Source: SAR202 cluster bacterium
GTDB taxonomy: Bacteria > Chloroflexota > Dehalococcoidia > Lucifugimonadales > UBA1123
Reading direction: 5' to 3'
DNA length: 64,000 nt
Assembly: GCA_030752795.1 (NCBI GenBank)
Contig: JASMDM010000081.1
Location: 32,118-96,117, forward strand
The notes under the pieces are model-generated. The model was given only the letters and a program-made list of their open reading frames with translations, was not told the DNA's origin and did no database searches. A program made the translations under genes and the position numbers. Positions 46,323 to 55,978 of the stretch are shown here, one piece after another (position 1 is the stretch's first letter; every line of letters starts with the position of its first letter).

Positions 46323-47050
46323 TGGCGATCATTCTGGTGGCGGGAGTGGGACGCCGGTTGCGCGGCCAGACTAATGAGCCGAAGTGTCTCTTGAGCATCG
46401 GCGGCCGGTCGCTCATCCATCGATACCTGGACATCCTGGCCGAACCCGACAGCGGTGTCGCAAAAGTCGGAATGGTCGTCGGATATAAGGGCGATCTCAT
46501 CGTGAGTCACGTGCAGGAACATGCATTCGGCGGCGCGGTCGCCTATGCCACGAATCCGGACTACGAAAAGGGAAGTGCACTGTCGCTTCTGACCGCGTAC
46601 GAAAACTTCGAGATCGACGGCGACATGATGCTCATGGACGGCGACGTCTACTTCGAGCCGGATGTTCTGCATCGGCTGCTAGCGTCGGCGAACGCCAACA
46701 GCATGCTTGTCGATCCTTCTTCGGTGAACACCGGCGAAGAGATCATGATGGGCGTCATCGATGAACGCGTCGCCGCCGTGGGGCGAGGCATGGAAGGCGC
46801 TTTCGACGTCCATGGCGAATGGATCGGATTTATGAAGACGGACACAGATGGGACCCGAGAATTCCTGAGCGCGGTGAATAGGTTAGTCCAAGAACAGGGA
46901 GACGGCGTCGGCTATGAAGACGCCATCCAAGGTGTCTGTGCCGCTGTTGCCATGGGGTATGAGCTAGTCGACGACCTGAGATGGACCGAGATCGACACCC
47001 CTGAGGATGTCGCCAAAGCAGTGTCACTCGCGGAGCAGGCCTCCGTTTGA
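46319..47050 (+). CDS. Nucleotidyltransferase, probable CTP:phosphonate cytidylyltransferase
   Basis: The 243-residue protein has the sugar/choline-phosphate nucleotidyltransferase signature ILVAGVGRRLRGQTNEPKCL, with intact G-x-G-x-R and PK, and the metal-binding MLMDGDVYFEP. It resembles LicC and PntC enzymes, which make CDP-choline or CMP-aminoethylphosphonate. In this locus it most likely activates aminoethylphosphonate with CTP for transfer. Its ATG overlaps the aminotransferase stop. It may replace the degenerate transferase domain of the PepM fusion. Confidence 0.85.
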   Translation: MMAIILVAGVGRRLRGQTNEPKCLLSIGGRSLIHRYLDILAEPDSGVAKVGMVVGYKGDLIVSHVQEHAFGGAVAYATNPDYEKGSALSLLTAYENFEIDGDMMLMDGDVYFEPDVLHRLLASANANSMLVDPSSVNTGEEIMMGVIDERVAAVGRGMEGAFDVHGEWIGFMKTDTDGTREFLSAVNRLVQEQGDGVGYEDAIQGVCAAVAMGYELVDDLRWTEIDTPEDVAKAVSLAEQASV

Positions 47051-47371
47051 GCCTTGCCGCGATGGAACGGCTGGCTGCATGATCGCCATGCATCGGAATA
47101 CGCTTCGCGAATCGATGGTGAGCTTGGTCGTGTTCGCAACATCGCCCTCCAGCCGATCACGGGCGGCTCTTCCGGAGAATTGCTCGCTAGGCCGAATTGT
47201 GCTGTTGAAGTCTTCCCGAGATCTCGGTCGGCGGCGAGAATCGAAGACGGTGTTGTGTACGCCCGAATGACTAAGTCGAAGCTGTCACCCAGATCCGTTG
47301 ACTCCCTTCAAGGGCGCACGGAGCACACCGAAAACCTATAGATAAATCGAAACAGTACTGCGGAGGAACAT
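47051..47371. other. Spacer inside the phosphonate locus
   Basis: A 95-codon frame (47054-47341) starts 3 bases after the cytidylyltransferase stop, but has no ribosome site and no family resemblance. It may be a remnant. Base composition becomes A+T-richer toward the right end, where the methyltransferase begins. Confidence 0.4.
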
Positions 47372-48097
47372 TTGACAATCTACGACGCGATTGGCAGTGC
47401 CTATGATCTTGTGTACCCCGACACGGCCGAGAAAGTGCCTTTTGTCACAAAGCTTCTGAGAACATATGGTAAACATTCGGTTCTTGAATTAGGGATCGGG
47501 ACGGGGCTTTTTGCCGTGCCATTGCATGAGGCTGGATTTGACATGGAGGGACTGGAGATCAGTCAGGTGATGATTGACGTTGTTGGCCAGAGAGCGCCCA
47601 GACTCAAGATTCATAAAGGGGACATGCGAAACTACACGATAAATAGGCGATATGATGCTATTCTCGCCCTGAGCTCGGTCCTCGTTTTCGTAAACAGCGA
47701 ACGAGAGATTCAACAATGCCTGGAACGTTGCTACCAGCATTTGGAATCGAAAGGGATCCTCTTGTTGGAGTTGCCAAATCACTCGGTTGAGATTGGTCTG
47801 AGCAACAATAACCAAGAGGTGTATCATAACGCGGATCAAAGCATGATTGTCGTGATCCAAAGCGCGGTTGAAGGTCATGATTGGAACGAGACATGGCACG
47901 TGTTCAGGCGCGATGGAACAGCGTTTAACCATGAGAAAACGGTCTGCCAGGAATACCTCTATTCACCCACCTCACTGGCCGCTCAGCTTGAAGGAGTCGG
48001 CTTTAAGATCGTCGAGACTCATGGCGATTTGTTGGGGAGCCCTTTTGACGAATCGAACTCCTGGAGGCGGGTCCTCATTTGTGAAAAAAGAGATTGA
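47372..48097 (+). CDS. Class I SAM-dependent methyltransferase
   Basis: The 241-residue protein begins YDAIGSAYDLVYPDTAEK and has motif I VLELGIGTGLFAVPL, the acidic LEISQVM after strand 2 and KGDMRNYTI, ALSSVLVFVN and LLLELPNH as later motifs. These match small-molecule O- or N-methyltransferases. The gene is noticeably less G+C-rich than the upstream phosphonate genes. The start is TTG with CGGAGGAA upstream. Position between cytidylyltransferase and LicD suggests it methylates the phosphonate head group (for example N-methyl-aminoethylphosphonate) or the receiving glycan; this is inference. Confidence 0.82.
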   Translation: MTIYDAIGSAYDLVYPDTAEKVPFVTKLLRTYGKHSVLELGIGTGLFAVPLHEAGFDMEGLEISQVMIDVVGQRAPRLKIHKGDMRNYTINRRYDAILALSSVLVFVNSEREIQQCLERCYQHLESKGILLLELPNHSVEIGLSNNNQEVYHNADQSMIVVIQSAVEGHDWNETWHVFRRDGTAFNHEKTVCQEYLYSPTSLAAQLEGVGFKIVETHGDLLGSPFDESNSWRRVLICEKRD

Positions 48098-48373
48098 CGG
48101 CTGAAAACCCGATTCCGAGCCTGGGCGGGCGACCCGTAATAATATGATCTGATGAGAACAACGATCCCAGATCCTGTTCTGGGCCAAGCAAGATCTCGAC
48201 AAGTCGGAATCTGGCACGGCATTGGAAATGGGTCCCAAGAACCAAGGCCGATGAACGGGCAAGAAACTTCTCAACGCGTTCGAGATGGTTGCTGTTTCGT
48301 GCCATGCTTTGGGGCGCCAGCCCGTTGCTAAGAATGTTCGTCGATCCGGCCGATAGTAGATTTAGGGGGATAA

Positions 48374-49255
48374 ATGGTTTCTGAAAACGGATCAGATGAG
48401 GCAGCACTGCTGAAATCGTTCGAAAACCTACAAAGCCTTGACCCGACAGGGGCCAAACTGAGGCTGAAAGAAGCCAAGGCAGTCATGGATGGATTCGGGA
48501 TTCCGTTTTGGCTTCGGCAGGGCACCTGTCTTGGCGCCGTCAGGGACAACGACTTCATCCCATGGGACGATGACATCGACCTGGGCTGCGTGATCGGCCT
48601 GAACGGATTCACGGAAGACCAGATCGACCCCATAGTCGACGGCTTCCGAGAACGGGGATATTTCGTTGAAGTGGAATACTCCGACCGCGAAATCTCCGCT
48701 TGCATGATAAAGAATTCGATTCGAACAGACCTGACATTCTTTCACATCATCGACGACGCAATATTCCATTTTCCGATGATCTGGATGCCCGCTCGATTGT
48801 TCGCCGACCTCAAACAGATCGAGTTTATGGGCGATAGCTATTTTGTGCCGAACCCGCCCGAAGAGTACCTGGGAACAAAGTACGGCCCGAACTGGACAAC
48901 CCCGAAACAAGACGGATACGAACTAGACGTTTTCGCGCAGATAGCGAAAGCGCCAGCCGCAATTCTCGAGACCGCTCCTGGGCATCCGCAGACCAAAATT
49001 CAGATTCTTGATCTGCATAACGAAATCGTCGCAGACGCTGAAGTGTCGATTGTCGGCGTGGATGACGCTCGCACCGACGGCGATGGCCGCGTGGAGTTCA
49101 ATCTGCCGTTCAAAGACTTCTACGCCGTGGTCATCCGTCATGGGGACCACGAAGAAATTCTATATCAAGAAATATTCACACCCGGGAAGACCTACGTCTA
49201 CACACCCGACCCCGCCAGGCCCAGCGGGCGGTACATCGCGATGCGCGAAGAGTGA
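48374..49255 (+). CDS. LicD-family phosphotransferase with C-terminal beta-sandwich domain
   Basis: The 293-residue protein has the LicD/fukutin-type nucleotidyltransferase-fold core FWLRQGTCLGAVRDNDFIPWDDDIDLG (written here as WLRQGTCLGAVRD and IPWDDDIDLG). LicD proteins transfer phosphocholine or phosphonate head groups from CDP/CMP carriers to glycans. The core ends near residue 200 with GTKYGPNWTTP. Residues about 208-293 (KIQILDLHNEIVADAEVSIV and TDGDGRVEFNLPF) look like a carboxypeptidase-regulatory or transthyretin-like beta-sandwich, an uncommon addition. It is 276 bases after the methyltransferase and is the probable final transferase of the locus. Confidence 0.85.
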   Translation: MVSENGSDEAALLKSFENLQSLDPTGAKLRLKEAKAVMDGFGIPFWLRQGTCLGAVRDNDFIPWDDDIDLGCVIGLNGFTEDQIDPIVDGFRERGYFVEVEYSDREISACMIKNSIRTDLTFFHIIDDAIFHFPMIWMPARLFADLKQIEFMGDSYFVPNPPEEYLGTKYGPNWTTPKQDGYELDVFAQIAKAPAAILETAPGHPQTKIQILDLHNEIVADAEVSIVGVDDARTDGDGRVEFNLPFKDFYAVVIRHGDHEEILYQEIFTPGKTYVYTPDPARPSGRYIAMREE

Positions 49256-49502
49256 GCTCGGTGTCGAGCTAAGCCCAAGCAAGGCTGACGCCGGCTTGAC
49301 AACCGAACGCCGCTCGTGAGTCGATGCCGTCTCTCGTTCACGTCCTCGACCAAAAACTGTGATCCGTCGTCCCGACTGCCTCTTCGTTTTCGTCGGATCG
49401 GGTGGGAGGGAATCGCAACGGAATGCGGTCACACAGCAACATCCTCGAAGAGTCGCCGTGACGCTGTGCTATCATCGGGCGAAACTCGACGGCAGGTGAA
49501 CG

Positions 49503-50885
49503 ATGGCGACGATCATCAAGGACACGACGATGGTGACCGGCGGAGCAGAACGGACCGTGCTCTACGACACTTCGCTGGCCGTGGACGGCGGGAAGATCGT
49601 CGCGATCGGACCGTCCGCGCGGATCGAGGCCGGTCTTCCGGGCGCGGAAGTCATCGACGGTCGCGGCAAGGCGATCTTCCCCGGGTTGATCAACTGTCAC
49701 ACGCACATGCTGGCGACAGCGGACCGCGGCATCCTCGAGGATTTCGGGTTTCCGACCACGTTGCGGTTCCCGACGACCGGGCGCGGATTGCTCAGCGTCG
49801 AAGAACGCAACGTCTTCGCACTATTGGCGTCCGCCGAGGCGATTCGGAACGGAAACACCTGCCTGCTCGAGATATCGAACAACACCACCGACTATGCGGA
49901 GAGCCTGGCATCGACCGGACTCAGGTTCGGACTGACCGAGAACATCAACGACTTTGACGACGCCGAAGCGCGCCGAGGCAGTTATCGCTTCCTGGACGAG
50001 AAACGCGAGGCGGGGCTCCAGCGCAACAGTGATCTCATCGAAGCCTGGGACGGGAAAGCCGACGGCCGAATAATGGGGTTCGCGGCGGCACATGCTCCGG
50101 AGAACTGCTCGCCAGAGCTGCTTCGACAGGTTCGCGAAATGGCCGAGCGCCACGACGTCGGCTACACGATCCATCTGTCGCAGAGCAACATCGAGATCGA
50201 AGCCGTCATGCGCACGCGCGGCGTGCGTCCAACACAGTATCTGTTCGCAAACGACTTCCTTGACGAGCGCCTCATCGTCGCTCACTGCCGGTACGTCGAC
50301 GACTCCGAGATCGCGCTGCTCGGTCAGGCCGGAGCGGCCGTGTCCAACAACTCCGCCATCGCTGCCAGGCGAGGATCCGCTGCCCCCGTGAAGGAACTCA
50401 TTGCCGCAGGGTGCACGATAGGCATGGGCTCGGACAACATGGCCGAGGACATGGTCGAAGTGATGCGAGCCGGCCTATTCCACGAGCGTGTTCGACGCAA
50501 TGACGAGTTGGACCCACAGCCCGAAGACGTCCTCGAGTGGGCCACCATGGGCGGGGCGAGAGCCCTCCGCATCGCCGATCGCGTCGGCTCACTGGAGATC
50601 GGCAAGCAAGCCGATCTGTTCATTGTCGATCTTAGGCGCGCCCACCTCGTGCCGACGCTCCGAATCGTGTCCGCGTTCGTCCACAACGGCCAGCAACCGG
50701 ACATCACCGATGTGATGGTGGACGGCCAATGGCTGATGCGCGACTTGAAGCTAACGACCATCGACGAAGAACAGGTGATCGCCGCCGCCGAACAAGCCGG
50801 TCACGCCGCCTGGCGCAGACTCGTCGACGAAAACCCCAACGTCCCGTTCCCGATCCGGCTCCCGCCAGGGCCACGTTTCGGCTAA
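49503..50885 (+). CDS. Atz/Trz-type amidohydrolase (deaminase-like)
   Basis: The 460-residue amidohydrolase has metal ligands in INCHTHML, a IHLSQSNIE strand with the third ligand region, the AHCRYVDDSEI loop and the catalytic Asp in GSDNMAEDM. It ends with GSLEIGKQADLFIVDLR. This is the group of guanine deaminase, SsnA and chlorohydrolases, acting on C-N or C-Cl bonds of heterocycles. CGGCAGGTGAACG precedes the ATG. It stands apart from the phosphonate genes and appears monocistronic. Confidence 0.88.
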   Translation: MATIIKDTTMVTGGAERTVLYDTSLAVDGGKIVAIGPSARIEAGLPGAEVIDGRGKAIFPGLINCHTHMLATADRGILEDFGFPTTLRFPTTGRGLLSVEERNVFALLASAEAIRNGNTCLLEISNNTTDYAESLASTGLRFGLTENINDFDDAEARRGSYRFLDEKREAGLQRNSDLIEAWDGKADGRIMGFAAAHAPENCSPELLRQVREMAERHDVGYTIHLSQSNIEIEAVMRTRGVRPTQYLFANDFLDERLIVAHCRYVDDSEIALLGQAGAAVSNNSAIAARRGSAAPVKELIAAGCTIGMGSDNMAEDMVEVMRAGLFHERVRRNDELDPQPEDVLEWATMGGARALRIADRVGSLEIGKQADLFIVDLRRAHLVPTLRIVSAFVHNGQQPDITDVMVDGQWLMRDLKLTTIDEEQVIAAAEQAGHAAWRRLVDENPNVPFPIRLPPGPRFG

Positions 50886-51213
50886 GGATGGCGGCGCCTG
50901 CGCATCGACCTTCGGAGTCGACGTCAATTGCGCTCCAGTGGATATTCTGATCCTTTCTAGGAGGGGGAAAATCTAGTCTAACGAAGCTCGCCTCTTCGCC
51001 AGCTAGGTGACGCAACCGCCTAGCTAGAGGACAACTACGCGGGCCGGGCGGCGCTGGGATGGACCGAACCACTTGTTGGTCCAACACGCCAGGCCACCGA
51101 CCAACGCCCAATCCGCGCGTCATGTTCAAAACATCCGCTTGAACTCACGCGGCGTCAGGCCTACAATCGTGCCCAGAGCCCCCGTATGAAGGCGATTGGC
51201 AGGAGTTCACGAA
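50886..51213. other. Spacer with inverted repeat and promoter
   Basis: It contains a half copy of the ATTCTGATCCTT palindrome unit (50945-50956), a 7-base inverted repeat AGCTAGG (51001-51007) / CCTAGCT (51019-51025), and the promoter at 51139-51167. No gene is seen. Confidence 0.5.
51139..51167 (+). promoter_or_regulatory. Sigma-70-type promoter of the ROCO gene
   Basis: TTGAAC (51139-51144) and TACAAT (51162-51167) are 17 bases apart, about 40 bases before the AGGAG-led ATG at 51214. Confidence 0.6.
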
Positions 51214-53840
51214 CATGGCGTACGAAGGCGGTCAGGTCGATCGAGGAGGCCGCCCGCGAAGGCGCAACGGAACTCGACCTTGAAGGGCATGGCTTGACAG
51301 AGTTGCCCTCGGAGATTGCATCCTTAACCGAACTCGAGACTCTAAACCTGAACGGAAATCAACTGACGGAGTTGCCCTCGGAGATTGCGGCCCTCACATA
51401 CCTCCGTACTCTGGACCTATCGAGAAATCAACTGACAGCTTTGCCGTCGGAGATCGCAGCCTTCACCAATCTCTGGATTCTGAGCCTGTCAAACAATCAA
51501 CCGACGGCATTGCCGTCGGAGATTGCAGCCCTCACCAACCTCCAGCATCTGGACCGGGATCGAAACCCGTTGATCTTCCCGCCACCGGCGATCGTCGAGC
51601 AGGGGCTGGGGGCAATCCACTCTTACCTCCACGAACAACAAGCCTCTGGGGGCCGCAGTGGGTCTCAAAGATACTTGTTGTAGGAGAGGGTGGAGTAGGC
51701 AAAACGTCCCTACTTTACGCGCTGCGGGGCGAACCGGTGTCTGAGCTAGAGGTGTCCACCCTCGGGATTGAAATCTCTCACGCAACCAATGATCTTGATC
51801 CGAGGGAAGTGCGGCCCTTCGAGGTGACGCACCCGACGGAACCAAGCGTCACGATGCAGCTCAATACCTGGGATTTCGGAGGACAGGACATTTACCATGC
51901 AACGCACCAGTTCTTCCTCACCGAACGCTCCCTGTTTGTGCTGGTGTGGAACGCCCGTTATGGGTACGAGCAGGGTAAGCTCTACGACTGGCTGGACACT
52001 ATCCAGGCCAAAGCGCCGAAGTCGCCCGTGCTGGTTGGTAGCGACCCATATCGATGAACGTCCCGTGGATATTCCGTTCGAGGACATTCAGCGGCGGTAC
52101 CCGCAGGTGGTGAGCCAACACCGTGGAGTCAGTAGCATCCAAGGCACGGGTATCGACGATCTGCGCGAAGCTATCACGGCCGTTGCCGCAGAGCTCCCGT
52201 TGATGGGCGAGTCCTGGCCTGAAAGCTGGCTGGCCGCGGCAGACGCCCTGCAGAAGCATGAAAGCCAATACGTCACGCCAGAAGTCATGCGTCAGACGAT
52301 GATCGACAAAGGCGTTAAACCGGAGGACACAGGAATCCTGGCCCGATGGCTCCATGACCTCGGTGACATTCTGTATTTCCAGGACGACGAGTACCTGGAC
52401 GATGTGGTGATGCTGAACGCGGACTGGGTCACCGACCACGTGTACCGAGTGCTGGATCACGGAGAGATCGACGAACGAGGGATATTCACTCGGGACCACA
52501 TGAATGACATCTGGCGCGACCTGGACCCCGGCGTCCGCGGACTGTTCCTGCGGTTGATGGAGCAGTTCGACCTGTCTTACAGGGCGTTTGCGAATCGGGA
52601 CATCAGCATTGTCGTCGAGAAGCTGTCCTCAGACCCGCCGAGCCACTTCGCGGATGTGTAGGCATACGACGCGGGAACTCTGGCCTGCAACCGCGCAGCT
52701 TTCCATGATCTTCGACCTCAAGACAACGTTGCCAGCAGGCATCCCCACCCGGTTCATCGCCAGGCAGCACCGCTTCACCACCGATACCCACTGGAAACTC
52801 GGCGCCGTGCTGGCCGACGGCGCGGAACGCAAGCACATCGCACTGGTCCGGGCGCTTCCTCAGGAACGACAGGTGCGTCTCACCATGCGTGGTCCGAACC
52901 CGCACAACTTCTTCACCCTTCTTCGAGACGGCGTAGAAGTGACGTTGCAAAGATTCCCTGGCTTGGATGTTCGACGGTGGTTGCCGTGTCCAGGTCACGA
53001 CGGCAACCCGTGTGATTATCTCTTCGAGTACGACCGTATCCTGAGGGCCATCGAACATGGCACTGAGGTCACCGCGGTCCAATGTCAGGAGACTTTTGAG
53101 GACGTTTCGGTGGGTGAACTCCTTTATGGACTCCACTGGATAACCAATGACCGAGTCATCACGCGGATCGACGAACTGGCAGACCAGATCCGAGCTGAAT
53201 TCGCCTCCGCACAAAAACCATGACGGAGGAATTCGATGACGTGCGCGCCCTTCTCCAACGCGAGTTCGCCAACTCCTATCGGCGAGACCAGGCGGTGCTG
53301 GATACCACGTGTCCCAATGTGTTTACCCTGGAGCCTGTTGGCAGAAGCCAGTGGCGTAAGCGGATTCAAGGCGAGCGGATGACGTTGCATCTTTACTATC
53401 AGGAGCCGGGAGTGTGGCACCCGACCGTGGACGGTGGACGCTCTGAGATCGATCGTCCCGCCGAGTGGCTTGGGGTGGTGGCGCCCCACGTTCAACGGCT
53501 TGTGACGGCATTGAAGTACACGGCGCCCGTGATCGGTCCGTGGCTCGGTGTTGCAACACCGGACTTTCAGAACATGTTCAAGAATCAGCTCGATCTGATG
53601 AAGGAACTGGTCAACAAACTCCCGGAAGTCGAGGGTCGCCCGGAGCGTGATTTTCGCGATTACTCGGACAAGTCCCACGATCCGCGCGACCCGATTGCAG
53701 GGTCAGCCCTGCGGGCTTTGCGACGATTTCTGGATGACAGTGACCCCGCCCATGGTTGGGGCGGTCTGAGCCGAACGATAACCCTTGAGGGCCACATCCT
53801 CTGGCTTTGCGATTACCACATGCGACAGTATCGGGACTGA
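51214..53840 (+). pseudogene. ROCO-family protein (LRR-Roc-COR) broken by multiple frameshifts
   Basis: Successive frames together encode one ROCO GTPase of about 870 residues: leucine-rich repeats (51270-51610), a Ras-of-complex domain with P-loop VVGEGGVGKTSL, switch WDFGGQDIYHATHQFF and THID, and a COR domain with SMIFDL, GIPTRFIARQHRFTT, PHNFFTLLRDG and, in the last frame (53220-53840), CPNVFTLEP and HGWGGLSRTITLEGHILWLC. The ATG at 51214 has AGGAG upstream and begins MAYE as in relatives. Breaks are seen near 51226 (GG), 51650 (GGGGG), 52030 (GG), 52655 and 53212 (AAAAA), each fixable by one base. ROCO proteins are dimeric GTPases used in signalling. All domain motifs are intact, so decay is recent or the indels are sequencing errors. 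Confidence 0.82.
51303..51578 (+). repeat. Four 69-base leucine-rich repeat units
   Basis: TTGCC(C/G)TCGGAGAT(T/C)GC recurs at 51303, 51372, 51441 and 51510, an exact 69-base period equal to 23 codons. The units encode LTELPSEIAALT-type leucine-rich repeats. Confidence 0.9.
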
Positions 53841-54199
53841 TCGAAGGGACGGCCGACGCCAGACATACTCCAGTTTGGTCGAAAACAATGCCGCCCGCCG
53901 CAGATACCACCGACTGTCAACGTCTAGTCCCGAAGGTGCGCCCGCGGGTTGGGGTTGCCCCGACGACACGGCCCCAAACGCTCCTGGCCGCTGGGCAAAC
54001 CAGGCTCCGCTGCTGCCGCGGTGACCGAGATACCGGATCGAGCGAAGAAGGCCACATATCCGTCCGCGCCATGTATCGAAAGGCTCCGCAAGGCTTCGAA
54101 CTTGACACCTGCTTCACCGGCCATAGAATTGGGTCCTGACATCTCTACAACGCAACGTGTGGTCACAGCAGTGACCGACTAGCCGAGGAAGGGGACCAA
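53841..54199. other. Spacer upstream of the enolase-superfamily gene
   Basis: No gene is supported. The promoter at 54102-54129 lies in its right part. Confidence 0.5.
54102..54129 (+). promoter_or_regulatory. Sigma-70-type promoter of the enolase-superfamily gene
   Basis: A perfect TTGACA (54102-54107) and TAGAAT (54124-54129) are 16 bases apart, 70 bases before the start codon. Confidence 0.65.
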
Positions 54200-55366
54200 A
54201 TGACCGATCCGAAGATTACGAAGATAGAAGAGGTCGTGTTCGAGCACGCGCTCCAGGACATGGGTACCGACTACAACGGTTTCAACCAGGTGTACGAAAA
54301 AGGAAGCGTTCTCAATTCGCGGCACTGCGTCGTGCGGTTCCACACCGACACGGGCGTCACGGGCGTGTATCCGGCAGGTCCCGCCGATCGCACCAAGCAC
54401 GGGCTGGGCATGATGGCCAACTATCTACTCGGCAAGAACCCTTTCTCCCGCGAGAAGATATACAACGATCTCAAACGCGGGCTCCGGCACACGGACCGAA
54501 CGGCGATCAGCATCGTGGACGTCGCCCTGTGGGACTTCGCGGGCAAAGTCTACGGCGTCCCGATCCATCAGCTTCTCGGCGGCTGGCGAAAGACGATCCC
54601 CGCCTACGCGTCGACATACCACGGCGACGAGAACGGCGGCCTGAGCACGCCTGAGCAGTTCGCGGACTTCGCCGAGCAGTGTTACGACATCGGATATCGC
54701 GCGTTCAAGATACACGGCCGGGGAAACGCTCCGATCTCGCGTGAAGTGGCCAACGTGCTCGAGGCGGGCCGACGAGTCGGGGACAAGATGGATCTGATGA
54801 TCGACCCGGCCTGCGAATACAACACGTGGATCGACGCTCTTCGCGTCGGCAAGGCTTGCGACGAAGCGGGATTCCTGTGGCTGGAGGACGCGTACAAAGA
54901 CGGCGGCGTGTCGATGTTCGGGAACCAGCGGTTGCGAGAGAAGATCAAGACGCCGATCCTTCAGACGGAGCACGTCTTCGGACTCGAAGGTCACGTGGAC
55001 TTTATCGTCAACGGCGGCACGGACCTGGTGAGAGTTGGCGTCTACGAGGACGGCGGCATCACCGGCGCCATGAAAGTGGCGCATGCCGCGGAAGGTTTCG
55101 GTCTCGACGTCGAGTTCCACGGCGGCGGCTTGCCGCACAGGCACTGCATCGCCGCGGTCCGTAACACCAACTACTACGAGCTCGGCCTGCTCAACCCGAA
55201 AGTCTCCGGCACGAAGCCGCCGATCTATCCGCCCGAGTTCACCGACGAGCTCGAGGGCGTTGACTCGATCGGCCACGTAGTGGTTCCGGATGGCCCCGGC
55301 CTGGGAGTTGAGATCGACTGGGACTACATCAACGCCCACCACGTCGAGACGGTGGCGTACGAGTAG
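54200..55366 (+). CDS. Enolase-superfamily (mandelate racemase-like) dehydratase
   Basis: The 388-residue protein has the capping domain and TIM barrel of the mandelate racemase/muconate lactonizing group. Candidate base residues are Lys170 and His172 in AFKIHGRG; metal ligands are Asp202 (LMIDPACEYNTW), Glu229 (LWLEDAYKD) and Glu257 (ILQTEHVFG); a late HGGGLPHRH loop lines the pocket. Sugar-acid dehydration is the usual role, but the substrate is unknown. Large families of such genes are a known trait of SAR202-type Chloroflexota, which fits the setting. GAGGAAGGG precedes the ATG. Confidence 0.92.
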   Translation: MTDPKITKIEEVVFEHALQDMGTDYNGFNQVYEKGSVLNSRHCVVRFHTDTGVTGVYPAGPADRTKHGLGMMANYLLGKNPFSREKIYNDLKRGLRHTDRTAISIVDVALWDFAGKVYGVPIHQLLGGWRKTIPAYASTYHGDENGGLSTPEQFADFAEQCYDIGYRAFKIHGRGNAPISREVANVLEAGRRVGDKMDLMIDPACEYNTWIDALRVGKACDEAGFLWLEDAYKDGGVSMFGNQRLREKIKTPILQTEHVFGLEGHVDFIVNGGTDLVRVGVYEDGGITGAMKVAHAAEGFGLDVEFHGGGLPHRHCIAAVRNTNYYELGLLNPKVSGTKPPIYPPEFTDELEGVDSIGHVVVPDGPGLGVEIDWDYINAHHVETVAYE

Positions 55367-55411
55367 GCGTATTTTGTCTGCCTCGGACGGCGAATCGGTA
55401 TCGGAGCAACG

Positions 55412-55978
55412 GTGAGCCCAGTCGACCAATCGCGCGATTTTCCACCGCTCGACACGGAGAGACTCACCCTAAGAAACCTAACCCTCGATGATATCGACTT
55501 CGCCTTCAGACACTTCGGCGACCCTGATGTTCATCGGTATCTTCTGGACGATGATCCCGTCACAAGTCGTGATCAAGCCGAAGAGATCGTCAAGTTCTAT
55601 CTACAACCGGGCGGCAAGTCGTACAATCGCTGGGCGATCGAGCGGAAAGCCGGCGGCGTCTTGATGGGCACTTGCGGGTACCATAACTGGAACAAGAGAG
55701 ATTCTCGAGCGGAGATCGGCTACGACTTGAGCCCGGAATACTGGGGCCAAGGCTACATGACCGAAGCCCTCCGTGAAGAGCTTCGCCACGGTTTCGAGGG
55801 AATGGGATTGAACAGAATCCAGGCCGTAGTCCACCCTGATAACAGCAGGTCAATTAGCCTGTTCGAGAAATTCGGGTTCGGGAAGGATGGATTGCTGCGG
55901 CAGTATCACTATTCGACCGGCGAGCACCACGACCACCTGCTGTACGCGCTGTTGAGGCAAGATTTGACTGCGCAATAG
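55412..55978 (+). CDS. GNAT-family N-acetyltransferase (RimJ/RimL-like)
   Basis: The 188-residue protein has the RimJ-like start LDTERLTLRNLTLDDIDFAF, the acetyl-CoA loop region AEIGYDLSPEYWGQGYMTEAL, and VVHPDNSRSISLFEKFGF near the end. It probably acetylates an amine on a protein terminus or small molecule. The GTG start at 55412 follows the enolase gene after 45 bases and may share its transcript. Confidence 0.9.
   Translation: MSPVDQSRDFPPLDTERLTLRNLTLDDIDFAFRHFGDPDVHRYLLDDDPVTSRDQAEEIVKFYLQPGGKSYNRWAIERKAGGVLMGTCGYHNWNKRDSRAEIGYDLSPEYWGQGYMTEALREELRHGFEGMGLNRIQAVVHPDNSRSISLFEKFGFGKDGLLRQYHYSTGEHHDHLLYALLRQDLTAQ

Noticed and set aside
47054-47341. A 95-codon frame directly after the cytidylyltransferase
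   Set aside because: No ribosome site, no family resemblance and no hydrophobic core; listed only as spacer content.
51297-51578. Regular 69-base repeats considered as a CRISPR-like array
   Set aside because: There are no unique spacers; the units are in coding frame and encode leucine-rich repeats.
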